Assembly: GCF_009746585.1 (NCBI RefSeq)
Contig: NZ_WRPO01000006.1
Location: 1-64,000 of the forward strand
Origin: Novosphingobium aquimarinum
GTDB lineage: Bacteria > Pseudomonadota > Alphaproteobacteria > Sphingomonadales > Sphingomonadaceae
Direction: 5' to 3'
Length of the DNA: 64,000 bases
Positions within the stretch are counted from its first letter, which is position 1. Every line of letters begins with the position of its first letter. The notes under the pieces were generated by a model that saw nothing but the letters and a program-made list of their open reading frames with translations, was not told the origin of the DNA and did no database searches. A program made the translations under genes and the position numbers. Of this stretch, positions 26,616-36,111 are shown piece by piece.

Positions 26616-28373
26616 ATGAAGCGCATTCTCCCGCTCGCCCTCGCGATATTCGTCGCGGCCTGCGCCACGCCGCAGACTGCCCTTCGGTCCCCTGATCAGG
26701 CGAATACCGAACCCGTCGAAGTCGGCCTGATCGCGATCAACGATTTTCACGGCGCGCTGGAGCCGCCCAAGGCCGCGGTCATGGCTCCTGACGGCATGGG
26801 CGGGCAGATCGTCGTTCCGGCAGGTGGCGCGGCCTGGCTCGCGTCGGCGGTCGACAGCATCAAGGCGAAGCACGCCAACACCGTGGTGGTCGCCGCGGGC
26901 GACCTTACCAGCGCCTCGCAGATCGCCTCCTCGCTCTATCTCGACGAGCCGGCGGTCGGGGTGATGAATCGCATCGGCCTGGAATTCAACGCGGTCGGCA
27001 ATCACGAATTCGACCGTGGTCAGGCCGAGCTGAAGCGCCTGCAGAACGGCGGCTGCGACAAGCACACCACCCGCGCGCCGTGCGCGATCGAGCCCTTCCC
27101 CGGCGCCAACTTCAAATACCTTTCGGCCAGCACCTTTACCGCTGACGGCAAAACGCTGTTTCCGGCCACCGGGATCAAGTCGTTCGGCGAAGGCGCGCGC
27201 AAGGTGACGATCGGCTTCGTCGGTCTCTCGCTCAAGGGCGTGCCGCTGCTGGTGTCCGCCGATGCGGTGCGCGGGCTGACCTTCGGCGACGAGGCGGACG
27301 CGATCAATCGCGCGGTACCGCTGCTCAAGGCACAAGGCGCCGATGCGGTGGTCGTGCTGATCCATCAGGGCGGCCGAACCACCGGCCAGAACCCGAACGG
27401 CTGCGACGGCCTGAGCGACGAGATCGTGCCGATCCTCGACCGCCTCGACCCGCGAGTCGACGTGGTCGTATCGGGACACACCCACTGGTCCTATGTCTGT
27501 GAATACGCCGGCGCAGGCAGGACAAGTCCGCTGCTCCTGACCAGCGCCGGGGTCTACGGCGAACTCGTCACCGACATCACGCTCACGATTGATCCGGCAA
27601 CCGATCGCGTGCTTTCGAAACAGGCGCAAAACGTCATCGTGCAGTCCGAAGGCTATAGCGGCGGACGCGGTGTGGTCGAGAACACCGATCGGGTCCCGCG
27701 CTTCGCGCCGCGCGCGGATGTCGCGGCCTATGTCGGCAAGTACGTCGCGGCCGCGCGCGCATTCGCCGATGCGCCGATCGGCAAGCTCTCAGGGCCTGCC
27801 GAGAAGCCGGGAAGCCTGCAAGCGAACACGGGCGGGGTTCTGGGCAACCTGATCGCGGATGCGCAGCTTGCCGCGACCCAGTCGGAAGGCGCGGTGATTG
27901 CCTGTACCAATCCCTTCGGCATCCGCGCGGCATTCGTTCCGACAGCGGACGGTTCGGTCTCGTTCGGGCAGGCCTATGCGGTACAGCCCTTCAACAACCA
28001 GCTGATGACGATGACCGTGACCGGCGAACAGATCCGTGCCGCGTTCGAAGAAGGGCTGGACGACGACGGCGCGCAGCAAGTCCTCGCCCCCTCGCGCGGC
28101 TTCGTGGTGACGTACGACATGGCGCGGCCCGCAGGCAGCCGCGTCCTTTCGCTCATGCTCGACGGCAAACCGCTCGATCCGCAGGCGCGCTATCGGGTGA
28201 CGATGGCCAAGTTCCTCGCCGACGGCGGCGATGGCTATGCAACCTTCACCAAGGGCACCGACCGCGTGCTCGGCCCGGTCGACATCGATGCGCTGCAATC
28301 CTGGATCGCGGCGGTGCCGGTGCGCGAGGTTCCGCAGGAAAACCGGACGGTGCGGCTGGACAAGCCCGACTGA
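26616..28373 (+). CDS. Lipoprotein bifunctional metallophosphatase / 5'-nucleotidase
   Basis: A 585-residue UshA-like periplasmic nucleotidase. It carries a lipoprotein signal ending in VAACAT (lipobox Cys at about residue 16). The N-terminal calcineurin-like phosphoesterase domain has INDFHGALE, AAGDLTSAS, GNHEFD and SGHTHW, the full set of two-metal ligand blocks. The C-terminal 5'-nucleotidase domain includes ACTNPFGIR and YAVQPFNNQLMTMTVTGEQI and would bind the substrate. It hydrolyses extracellular nucleotides for phosphate or nucleoside salvage. Confidence 0.94.
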   Translation: MKRILPLALAIFVAACATPQTALRSPDQANTEPVEVGLIAINDFHGALEPPKAAVMAPDGMGGQIVVPAGGAAWLASAVDSIKAKHANTVVVAAGDLTSASQIASSLYLDEPAVGVMNRIGLEFNAVGNHEFDRGQAELKRLQNGGCDKHTTRAPCAIEPFPGANFKYLSASTFTADGKTLFPATGIKSFGEGARKVTIGFVGLSLKGVPLLVSADAVRGLTFGDEADAINRAVPLLKAQGADAVVVLIHQGGRTTGQNPNGCDGLSDEIVPILDRLDPRVDVVVSGHTHWSYVCEYAGAGRTSPLLLTSAGVYGELVTDITLTIDPATDRVLSKQAQNVIVQSEGYSGGRGVVENTDRVPRFAPRADVAAYVGKYVAAARAFADAPIGKLSGPAEKPGSLQANTGGVLGNLIADAQLAATQSEGAVIACTNPFGIRAAFVPTADGSVSFGQAYAVQPFNNQLMTMTVTGEQIRAAFEEGLDDDGAQQVLAPSRGFVVTYDMARPAGSRVLSLMLDGKPLDPQARYRVTMAKFLADGGDGYATFTKGTDRVLGPVDIDALQSWIAAVPVREVPQENRTVRLDKPD

Positions 28374-28393
28374 CGGGCCTCGCGAGCCACACT

Positions 28394-28882
28394 TCAGCCC
28401 AGCAGCCAGCGCCCCAGCAGTCGGTTGAAGGGAAAGGTGAAGAACCCCGCGATCAGCAGCGAACCGATGACGAGGCCGCGCGCCGTCGTCCGATGCCCCG
28501 AGACCTGGTGGCGCCGCGCCTTGACGAGGAGCAGGACGAGCAGGAGCAGCGTCACCGTCGAAAGGATGTGGATCGGGCCGAGGCGGCCGTCGCCCGATCG
28601 GATCCAGAAGCTGTCGATCGCGGTGGCCGCCATGCTCGCGACCCAGACGTAGCCGAGCGTGCGGTGCCGGACCGTGCCGCGTGGCGACCACATCAGCACC
28701 GGCGTCAGAGCCAGCGGCAGGCAGATCGTCGCGAGATGGAACCACACGACGGCGGGTAGCTTCGACCAGTCCGCCGAGCCGCGCAGGACGGCCGTCACGA
28801 TGCAGGCCAGCATGATCAGCGCCAGCAGGCCCAGGGCTTTTTCCATGCGGTCGGGCGCCCACGAGATAGCCTTGCCCGCCAT
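28394..28882 (-). CDS. DUF2306 integral membrane protein
   Basis: A 162-residue protein with about four membrane segments (LGLLALIMLACIVTAVL; VVWFHLATICLPLALTPVLM; ILSTVTLLLLVLLLV; LVIGSLLIAGFFTF) and the DUF2306-like HRTLGYVWVASM and RHQVSGHR blocks. Its role is unknown. It begins 3 bases after the stop codon of the methyltransferase gene, so it is the last gene of the lgt, methyltransferase, DUF2306 operon. Confidence 0.8.
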   Translation of the reverse strand: MAGKAISWAPDRMEKALGLLALIMLACIVTAVLRGSADWSKLPAVVWFHLATICLPLALTPVLMWSPRGTVRHRTLGYVWVASMAATAIDSFWIRSGDGRLGPIHILSTVTLLLLVLLLVKARRHQVSGHRTTARGLVIGSLLIAGFFTFPFNRLLGRWLLG

Positions 28883-28885
28883 CGC

Positions 28886-29938
28886 CTAGAACCCGGCGCC
28901 GCCGGGCCAGTTCGGCGCCGCGATGCCCATCACCTTGAACAATGCGCCCATTTGCCCTTCCCCGATCAGCCGCTCCATCGCTGCGTGGATCGCATCGCGA
29001 TGCTCGGGCGCGAACTGGGTCAGGTTGTCGGCGCGCGATTCGATGCCCAGTTGGCGCAGGAACTGGCCTTGGGTGGTCGTGCCCAACCAGGTCGCGCCGC
29101 GGGCCTGGACGACCGCGGCTAGCGCGGCGAAATCGACGTGCGCGGTCAGATCGGCCTCGCCCGGCATGGCGAAAGGCTCGACCTTGCGGTGTTCGCGCAG
29201 GGCCTGCAGCGTCGAGCCGGTGCGGGGGTGATCGTGGCCGTAGTCGATCAGCAGCGCGGCGCCGCCCTGATCCACCAGCCGTCCCGCGATTTCATAGACC
29301 ACTGCGGCTGCTGCCGGACTGACTTCGATCAGCGTGCCTTCGGGTGCCTCGCGCAGAGTTTCCGGCACGGCCGCTTCCATCGGCTTGTCCCCGGCGATGG
29401 CGACGAAGCGATCCTCCTCGCAAGCGACCATCCGCTCGCGCCAGCCTTGCGCGGTGCGCACCAGCTGGCGGATCGGCAAGGCATCGAGGAATTCGTTGCC
29501 GACGATGAGCACGGGGCCATAGGGCGGCACGGTGGACAAGTCGGCATGCCAGTGCGCCTGCGGCACCGTGGTCAGCTGCAGGTCCTTCAGCGCGGTCGAG
29601 CTTTCGACGAAGTGCACCGTCGGCTCCAGTCCGTAGCGCTTCGCCGCGCGCAGCGCGTCGCGCGCCAGCGTGCCGCGCCCCGGACCCAGCTCGACGTAGT
29701 GCACCGGCGTCGTCCGCCCGGCATTGACCCACATGTCGGTCAGCCACAGCCCGATCAGCTCGCCGAACATCTGGCTGATCTCGGGCGCGGTGATGAAGTC
29801 GCCAGAGGCGCCCAGCGGATCGCGCTGCGAGTAGTACCGGGCGTTCGATTCGCCCATGAAGTGCTGGATCGTGATCGGGCCGTAGTTGGCGATCAGCCGC
29901 CGGAAGATGGTCGCGAGGGGCTCGTGACCTTCCGTCAT
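28886..29938 (-). CDS. NDUFAF7/MidA-like SAM-dependent methyltransferase
   Basis: A 350-residue class I methyltransferase of the family containing mitochondrial NDUFAF7, which methylates an arginine of complex I. Features are ITIQHFMGESNARYYSQRDPLGASGDFITAPEISQMFGELIG at the N-terminus, the SAM-binding VELGPGRGTLARD, and GNEFLDALPIRQL. The start at 29938 overlaps the lgt stop (ATGA), so the two are translationally coupled. The bacterial target is inferred, not shown. Confidence 0.92.
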   Translation of the reverse strand: MTEGHEPLATIFRRLIANYGPITIQHFMGESNARYYSQRDPLGASGDFITAPEISQMFGELIGLWLTDMWVNAGRTTPVHYVELGPGRGTLARDALRAAKRYGLEPTVHFVESSTALKDLQLTTVPQAHWHADLSTVPPYGPVLIVGNEFLDALPIRQLVRTAQGWRERMVACEEDRFVAIAGDKPMEAAVPETLREAPEGTLIEVSPAAAAVVYEIAGRLVDQGGAALLIDYGHDHPRTGSTLQALREHRKVEPFAMPGEADLTAHVDFAALAAVVQARGATWLGTTTQGQFLRQLGIESRADNLTQFAPEHRDAIHAAMERLIGEGQMGALFKVMGIAAPNWPGGAGF

Positions 29939-30801
29939 GCCGGCGACGGGCGTCCCGCAGCGAGCGGCGGGCGTATCAGCGCGCGCGCCACCATCGCCAG
30001 ACCGAGCAGGATCAGCGGAATCGTCAGCCACTGCCCCATCGAAAGCCCGGTGCGCGCGGCGAATTCCTGCAGCTGCGCATCGGGTTCGCGGAAAAATTCG
30101 ACGCAGAAGCGGGCAAAGGCGATGCCGGTTGTGAACACGCCGACCATCAAGCCCGGCCGGTAGCGCGCTCGCGTTTTCCAGAACAGCAGCAGCATGATCA
30201 CGATCATCGCGAGCCCTTCGAGCCCCGCTTCGTAAAGCTGGCTGGGATGGCGCGGCAGTTGCAGCGGATCGTCTGGAAAGATCATCGCGAAAGGCATGCT
30301 AGGCGAGGTCACTCGGCCCCACAATTCGCCGTTCACGAAATTGGCGAGCCGCCCGAACATCATCCCGAACGGAACGCAGACCGAAATGTAGTCGGCGACG
30401 CGAATGAAGTTCAGGCCGCCGCGCCACGATACGTAGGCGATCGCGATCAGCACGCCCATCAGGCCGCCGTGAAAGCTCATTCCGCCGTTCCACAGGGCGA
30501 CGAGCTGCCCGGGATGAGTCCAGAGCTCGGGCGCGTAGAAGGTGGCGTAGCCGAGCCGTCCGCCCAGGATGATGCCGAGCGTGCAGTAGAAGAACAGATC
30601 GTCGGCATGGCGCTGCGCCAGCGGCGCGCCGGGCGCCTTGATCATGCGCGTGAGGTGCCAGTACCCCAGCACGATGCCCGCGAGATACGCGAGCGAGTAG
30701 TAGCGCAGCGTGAAGAAGCCGAGATCGATCCCGTTCTTGAGGCCGAGATCGACCCAATGGATCGGCTGGGAACCGGCGACACTTGCCGCGGCGGAAAGCA
30801 T
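29935..30801 (-). CDS. lgt: Prolipoprotein diacylglyceryl transferase
   Basis: A 288-residue inner-membrane enzyme that transfers diacylglyceryl from phosphatidylglycerol to the lipobox Cys of prolipoproteins. Seven or so membrane spans are visible. The conserved HGGLMG motif and the Lgt signature GRLANFVNGELWGR are intact, as is the RHPSQLYEAGLEG block. The ATG at 30801 gives the usual N-terminus (IHWVDLGLK...). Several lipoproteins encoded in this window would be its substrates. It is first in a three-gene operon. Confidence 0.96.
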   Translation of the reverse strand: MLSAAASVAGSQPIHWVDLGLKNGIDLGFFTLRYYSLAYLAGIVLGYWHLTRMIKAPGAPLAQRHADDLFFYCTLGIILGGRLGYATFYAPELWTHPGQLVALWNGGMSFHGGLMGVLIAIAYVSWRGGLNFIRVADYISVCVPFGMMFGRLANFVNGELWGRVTSPSMPFAMIFPDDPLQLPRHPSQLYEAGLEGLAMIVIMLLLFWKTRARYRPGLMVGVFTTGIAFARFCVEFFREPDAQLQEFAARTGLSMGQWLTIPLILLGLAMVARALIRPPLAAGRPSPA

Positions 30802-31045
30802 CAACAAGGAAATCCTCGCAAACGATCGGTCTGACAATCCCCGCGGTGCGCGGCGACGACCGGCCTCATGGCACAGCATGCGATGCGATCATAGTGCGAT
30901 GGTCGCGGCTCGCCCGGCAGGTCGCCACTTTTTCCGCCGGGTTTTCAGATCCGACTGCAATCCCTAAGTTCTCCCGGAACGAAGCTGCAAGCGCTGCGGT
31001 CGGTGCCGCGGCGGACGGGAGAGATCAAACCTTGTTATTTGCGCC

Positions 31046-33793
31046 ATGAGCGTCATCCGTATCCGGGCCCCGCGCGAAGTCATCGATCGCCGCGATCTGA
31101 CCGCGCGCATCACCGCTCTGGCCGAAGCGAACGGCAAGAAGGGGCGCCAGAAGGTCGTCGAGCTGCTGCGCGAGGCGCAAGCGGCGGGGCGCAAGGAGAT
31201 CGCACGTCGGCTGGTCGAAAAGCCGACCGCCGGCCACGAGATGGCCGAAGCGCAGGCGTTCCTGACCGATCAATTGCTCCGCGTCATCCATGATTACGTC
31301 GTCACGCATGTCTATCCTTCGGGCAATCGCTCGACCGGCGAGCGGCTGACGCTGATGGCGGTCGGCGGCTACGGGCGCGGCGAGATGGCGCCGCATTCCG
31401 ACGTCGATATCGCCTTCCTCACGCCGATGAAGAACACCCCCTGGTGCGAGCAGGTGATCGAGGCGATGCTCTACATCCTGTGGGATCTGGGGCTCAAGAT
31501 CGGCCATTCGAGCCGCTCGCTCGACGACATGGTGCGCATGTCGCGTTCGGACCTGACGATCCGCACCGCGATGCTGGAAGGGCGCTACGTCTGGGGCGAT
31601 CAGGACCTCTACGAGGAAGCACGCCAGCGCTTCTGGGCCGAAGTCGTCGCCGGGACCGAGCGCCAGTACGTGTCCGAAAAGCTCGCCGAGCGCGACGAAC
31701 GGCACAAGCGGATGGGCGACAGCCGCTATGTGGTCGAACCCAACGTCAAGGAAGGCAAGGGCTCGCTGCGCGACCTGCACACGCTCTACTGGATCGGCAA
31801 ATACATCCACCAGGTGCGCAATGCGTCCGAACTGGTCGGCGCGGGGCTGCTCACGCAGAAGGAATATCGCGCCTTCCGCCGCGCCGAAAACTTCTTCTGG
31901 GCGGTGCGCTGCCACTTGCACGCGATCACCAACCGGCCCGAAGACCGGCTGACCTTCGATCTGCAGCGCGAAGTCGCGACGCGGATGAATTACGCCGATC
32001 GCCCCGGCAAGAGCGCGGTCGAGCGGTTCATGCAGTACTTTTTCCTGCAGGCGAAGATCGTCGGCAATCTTACCGGGGTGTTCCTGGCGCAGCTCGACGA
32101 GCAGTTCGCGCGCCGGCCCGTACGCGGCTTGCTCGCCGGGTTCCGGCAGAAGACGCGCACGGTCAAAGGCTACAAGGTGTTCGGCGGCCGCATCGGCGCG
32201 CCGAACGACGACTGGTTCCGCAAGGATCCGATCCGGCTGATCGAGATCTTCGTGATCGCCGATGCCGAAGGGCTCGAGATCCATCCCGAAACGACGCGTC
32301 TGATCAACCGCGATGCTCCGCTGATCAAGGAGAAGCACCGCAAGGACAAGCGCGCCAACGAGCTGTTCCTCCAGCTCCTCACCAGCCGCAACGATCCCGA
32401 AAGCGCGCTGCGCTGGTTCAACGAGGCGGGGGTATTCGGGCGCTTCGTGACCGAGTTCGGCCGCGTCAACGCGCAGATGCAGTTCGACATGTATCACCAC
32501 TTCACCGTCGACGAGCACACGATCCGCGCGATCGGCCTGCTCTCGCGGATCGAGCGGGGCGAACTGGCGCAGGACCATCCGCTGGCCCACGAGATCGTTC
32601 ACAAGATCGCCTCGCGCCGCGCGCTCTACGTCTCGGTGCTGCTGCACGACATTGCCAAGGGACGCGGCGGAGACCATTCGGTGCTGGGCGCCGAGATCGC
32701 GCTCAAGCTGTGCCCGCGCTTCGGTCTCGACGCGGAAGAGACAGAGCTCGTGAGTTGGCTGGTGCGCCAGCACTTGCAGCTGAGCGCCACCGCCTTCAAA
32801 CGCGACTTGTCCGACTTCAAGACGATCAGCGACTTCACCGCGCTGGTCCAGTCGCTCGACCGGCTGCGCAACCTCACGCTGCTGACCATCGTCGACATTC
32901 GCGCGGTCGGCCCCGGCACCTGGAACAGCTGGAAACGCCAGCTGATCGGCGAACTTTACGCCGTGACCGAAGAGCGATTGCGGCTGGGACATGCCCAGCA
33001 CGGGCGCGACCGGCGAGTCGCGGTCAAGAAGGCGGCGGTGCGCGAATTGCTCGGCAGCGACCAGGAACTGGTCGATCGCTACGAAGAGGAAATGGGCGAC
33101 GCCTACTGGATCGCCGAACCCGACGACGTGATCGCCCGCAATCTCGGCCAGTTCGAGCGGGCGGGCACCGAACCGCTGACGATCGCGACCGAATATTATC
33201 CCGCGCGCGGCGCCACGCTGGTGACCGTGATCGGGTCCGACCATCCCGGCCTGTTCTACCGCATCGCCGGAGGCATCCACCTCGCCGGGGGCAACGTGAT
33301 CGACGCGCGCATCCATACCACGCGTTCGGGCCGTGCGATCGACAACTTCCTGGTGCAGGACCCGCTCGGCCGTCCTTTCCGCGAAGGGGCGCAGATGGAC
33401 CGGATCCGCACCTCGATCGAGAATGCGCTCGCCAATCGGGTCAAGCTGCTCAATCAGCTGTTCGCGCGCCCCGATCCGCGCCCGCGCACCGATGCGTTCG
33501 AAGTCCGCCCGCGCGTCTTCTTCGACAACGATGCCTCCAACCGCTTCACCGTGATCGAGGTCAACTCGCGCGATCGTCCGGCGCTGCTCAATCGGCTGGC
33601 GTATGCGCTGTTCGATTCCAAGCTGATCATCAACTCCGCGCATGTCACGAGCTATGGCGAGCGGGCGGCGGACACCTTCTACGTCACCGATCTGCTGGGC
33701 GGGAAGATCACGTCGAGCAACCGGATCAAGGAGCTCGAACGGCGCCTGCTCGAAGCCGCCGCCGAATCGATGCAGGAAGCCACGGCCGCGTGA
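31046..33793 (+). CDS. glnD: Bifunctional PII uridylyltransferase / uridylyl-removing enzyme
   Basis: A 915-residue nitrogen sensor that modifies PII proteins according to glutamine. The nucleotidyltransferase motif GGYGRGEMAPHSDVDIAF is at about residues 108-125. The HD hydrolase domain has LLHDIAKGRGGDHS (about 532). Two C-terminal ACT domains (LVTVIGSDHPGLFYRIAGG and TVIEVNSRDRPALLNRLAYA) bind glutamine. Its length is normal. No strong ribosome-binding site precedes the ATG. It stands between the divergent lgt operon and the patatin gene. Confidence 0.96.
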   Translation: MSVIRIRAPREVIDRRDLTARITALAEANGKKGRQKVVELLREAQAAGRKEIARRLVEKPTAGHEMAEAQAFLTDQLLRVIHDYVVTHVYPSGNRSTGERLTLMAVGGYGRGEMAPHSDVDIAFLTPMKNTPWCEQVIEAMLYILWDLGLKIGHSSRSLDDMVRMSRSDLTIRTAMLEGRYVWGDQDLYEEARQRFWAEVVAGTERQYVSEKLAERDERHKRMGDSRYVVEPNVKEGKGSLRDLHTLYWIGKYIHQVRNASELVGAGLLTQKEYRAFRRAENFFWAVRCHLHAITNRPEDRLTFDLQREVATRMNYADRPGKSAVERFMQYFFLQAKIVGNLTGVFLAQLDEQFARRPVRGLLAGFRQKTRTVKGYKVFGGRIGAPNDDWFRKDPIRLIEIFVIADAEGLEIHPETTRLINRDAPLIKEKHRKDKRANELFLQLLTSRNDPESALRWFNEAGVFGRFVTEFGRVNAQMQFDMYHHFTVDEHTIRAIGLLSRIERGELAQDHPLAHEIVHKIASRRALYVSVLLHDIAKGRGGDHSVLGAEIALKLCPRFGLDAEETELVSWLVRQHLQLSATAFKRDLSDFKTISDFTALVQSLDRLRNLTLLTIVDIRAVGPGTWNSWKRQLIGELYAVTEERLRLGHAQHGRDRRVAVKKAAVRELLGSDQELVDRYEEEMGDAYWIAEPDDVIARNLGQFERAGTEPLTIATEYYPARGATLVTVIGSDHPGLFYRIAGGIHLAGGNVIDARIHTTRSGRAIDNFLVQDPLGRPFREGAQMDRIRTSIENALANRVKLLNQLFARPDPRPRTDAFEVRPRVFFDNDASNRFTVIEVNSRDRPALLNRLAYALFDSKLIINSAHVTSYGERAADTFYVTDLLGGKITSSNRIKELERRLLEAAAESMQEATAA

Positions 33794-33922
33794 ACCGACA
33801 GGCGCGCCGCGCGCAGCACCTCATCGCCGGTGCGCGCCGCGCATGCGCTGTGCGGGCTTGCATCGCGACGCGCCTGCCCCATTTATGCTGCATTGCACAA
33901 TAGCGAAGGACAGGCCGGGCTT

Positions 33923-35068
33923 ATGGCCGATGCAGGCGCAACGATTGACAACCGGCTGATGACGGTTCTGGTACTCCAAGGCGGCGGCGCGCTGGGGGCG
34001 TATCAGGCCGGCGTCTACGAAGGGCTGGTCGAGGAGCACTGCCGCCCGGACTGGGTGGCAGGCATTTCGATCGGCGCGATCAACGCCGCGATCATTGCCG
34101 GCAATCCGGTCGGCCAGCGCGTCAAGCGGCTGCGCGAGTTCTGGGACCAGGTCTCTTCCGAACTGCTCTTCAAGCTCGACGAGCCGCTCGGTTTCGCGCG
34201 GCGCGCCTTCAACGAGACCTCGGCGGCGCTGGCCGCCATGGTCGGCATTCCCGGCTTCTTCCACCCGCGCTTTCCGCAGCTTCCGCCGGAGTGGCCGGCG
34301 GACTTCTCGTCGCTCAGCTACTACGACACCACGCCGCTGCGCCGCACGTTGCTGGATCTGATCGATTTCGACTTGCTCAACGATGGCCCGATGCGGTTCA
34401 GCGTCGGCGCGGTGAACGTGATGACCGGCAACTTCGTCTATTTCGACAATCGCGAGCGCGAGATCGGCCCCGAACACGTGATGGCGAGCGGCGCACTGCC
34501 GCCGGGCTTTCCCCCGATCGAAATCGACGGCGAATGGTACTGGGATGGCGGGCTGGTCTCGAACACGCCCTTGCAATACGTGCTCGACCAGCGCTCGGCC
34601 GACGACATGGCAGTCTATCAGGTCGATTTGTTCAGCGCGCGCGGCACCGTACCGCGCACGATGGCCGACGTGTTCCAGCGCGAGAAGGACATCCGCTATT
34701 CCAGCCGGACCCGAATGAACACGGACTTGTCGAAGCGGATGCAGGAACTGCGCGCCGCGGCCCGGCGCCTCGCCGAGAAACTGCCGCCCGAATTGCGCGA
34801 GGACGCGGATCTCGGCGTGCTCCTGGCGAACCGCTCGCCCGGCGCGGTGTCGATCCTGCATCTGATCAACCGCAGCGATACCTACGAATCGAATTCGAAG
34901 GACTACGAATTCTCTCGCATGACGGTTCGCGATCACTGGAAGGCCGGTCTCGAGGACGCGCGGTTCTCGCTCGAACATCCGGACTGGCGCAACCGCACGT
35001 GCCGGTCCGACGAAATCGTGACGTTCGATCTGACCGGCGAACGTCACCACCCGAATGGGGGCTGCTAA
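33923..35068 (+). CDS. Patatin-like phospholipase (DUF3734 type)
   Basis: A 381-residue serine lipase of the patatin family. The oxyanion loop [11 protein letters not shown] is at about residues 19-29, the nucleophile in [10 protein letters not shown] (G-x-S-x-G), and the Asp of the dyad in WDGGLVSN. The C-terminal half fits the DUF3734 extension found in alphaproteobacteria. Its stop overlaps the ribosome-binding site of the downstream hydroxybutyrate dehydrogenase, suggesting a shared role in lipid or polyhydroxybutyrate turnover. The ATG at 33923 is preferred; the longer frame upstream lacks similarity. Confidence 0.92.
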   Translation: MADAGATIDNRLMTVLVLQGGGALGAYQAGVYEGLVEEHCRPDWVAGISIGAINAAIIAGNPVGQRVKRLREFWDQVSSELLFKLDEPLGFARRAFNETSAALAAMVGIPGFFHPRFPQLPPEWPADFSSLSYYDTTPLRRTLLDLIDFDLLNDGPMRFSVGAVNVMTGNFVYFDNREREIGPEHVMASGALPPGFPPIEIDGEWYWDGGLVSNTPLQYVLDQRSADDMAVYQVDLFSARGTVPRTMADVFQREKDIRYSSRTRMNTDLSKRMQELRAAARRLAEKLPPELREDADLGVLLANRSPGAVSILHLINRSDTYESNSKDYEFSRMTVRDHWKAGLEDARFSLEHPDWRNRTCRSDEIVTFDLTGERHHPNGGC

Positions 35069-35079
35069 GGAGCACGGAC

Positions 35080-35862
35080 ATGACACTGAAGGACAAGGCT
35101 TGCATCATCACCGGCGCCGCCAGCGGCATCGGCAATGCCATCGCCCATCGCTACGCCAAGGCGGGCGGCAAAGTCGCGATCGCCGACATCAAGATGGACG
35201 CCGCGCAGGCCGCCGCCGACGAGATTGCCAAGACCTACGGCACCGAAGCGATGGCGGTCGAGATGGACGTGACCAGCGAAGATGCGGTCAACGCCGGCGT
35301 GCAGAAGGTCGTCGACGCCTGGGGCGGGGTCGATGTGCTGGTCTCCAACGCGGGCATCCAGATCGTCAATCCCGTCGAGGACTATGCCTTTGCCGACTGG
35401 AAGAAGATGCTCGCCATCCACCTCGACGGCGCCTTCCTCACGTCCAAGGCCTGCCTGCCGCACATGTATGCCAAGGGCGCGGGATCGATCATCTTCATGG
35501 GCTCGGTCCATTCGAAGGAGGCGAGCCCGCTCAAGAGCGCCTATGTCACCGCCAAGCACGGCCTGATGGGCTTGTCGCGCGTGATCGCCAAGGAAGGCGG
35601 CAAGAAGGGGGTGCGCACCAACGTGATCTGCCCCGGCTTCGTCAAGACGCCGCTGGTCGACAAACAGATCCCCGAGCAGGCCAAGGAACTCGGCATTTCC
35701 GAAGACGAGGTGGTGAGCAAGGTCATGCTCGGCCAGACGGTGGACACCGAGTTCACCACGGTCGAGGACATCGCCGAAGTCGCGCTGTTCTTCGCCGCCT
35801 TCGAAACCAACGCGCTGACCGGGCAATCGCTGGTCGCAAGCCACGGCTGGTACATGAACTGA
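35080..35862 (+). CDS. 3-hydroxybutyrate dehydrogenase (SDR)
   Basis: A 260-residue SDR that interconverts 3-hydroxybutyrate and acetoacetate with NAD. Motifs are TGAASGIG (about 11-18), SNAGIQ, the catalytic YVTAK, and the hydroxybutyrate-specific [25 protein letters not shown] block. TAAGGAG supplies both the upstream stop codon and the ribosome-binding site, 11 bases from the patatin gene. The pairing with a DUF3734 patatin is common in alphaproteobacteria. Confidence 0.94.
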   Translation: MTLKDKACIITGAASGIGNAIAHRYAKAGGKVAIADIKMDAAQAAADEIAKTYGTEAMAVEMDVTSEDAVNAGVQKVVDAWGGVDVLVSNAGIQIVNPVEDYAFADWKKMLAIHLDGAFLTSKACLPHMYAKGAGSIIFMGSVHSKEASPLKSAYVTAKHGLMGLSRVIAKEGGKKGVRTNVICPGFVKTPLVDKQIPEQAKELGISEDEVVSKVMLGQTVDTEFTTVEDIAEVALFFAAFETNALTGQSLVASHGWYMN

Positions 35863-35906
35863 GTGGCCGGAGGGCACTGCGCCCTCCCCCATCCACCACA
35901 CCCCTT

Positions 35907-36061
35907 CGTCATTCCCGCGAACGCGGGAATCCAGCGCGGCGGGCACCCGCATCGCTGATCGCTGCAGCATCTGTGGCCCCGTCGGCCGGGGACAATGCAA
36001 CCGGCCACCTGCGCTTTTGACAGGCGTCGCAACTGGATTCCCGCATTCGCGGGAATGACGA
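35907..36061. repeat. Palindromic intergenic repeat, family B copy 1
   Basis: CGTCATTCCCGCGAACGCGG near 35907 is matched by the inverted arm GGATTCCCGCATTCGCGGGA near 36034, separated by about 95 bases. Each arm is itself a small palindrome (CCCGCG..CGCGGG). A second copy is at 48.8 kb. It lies between two converging genes, bdh and gltX. Confidence 0.88.
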
Positions 36062-36111
36062 ATGGAACGCAGGGAGCGGTTGCCAGATCGGCCGCGACCG
36101 CTCGCAGCAAC

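Noticed and set aside
31025-33643. Minus-strand frame of 872 codons opposite glnD
   Set aside because: Antisense shadow of GlnD caused by codon bias; no start signal and no recognisable domain.
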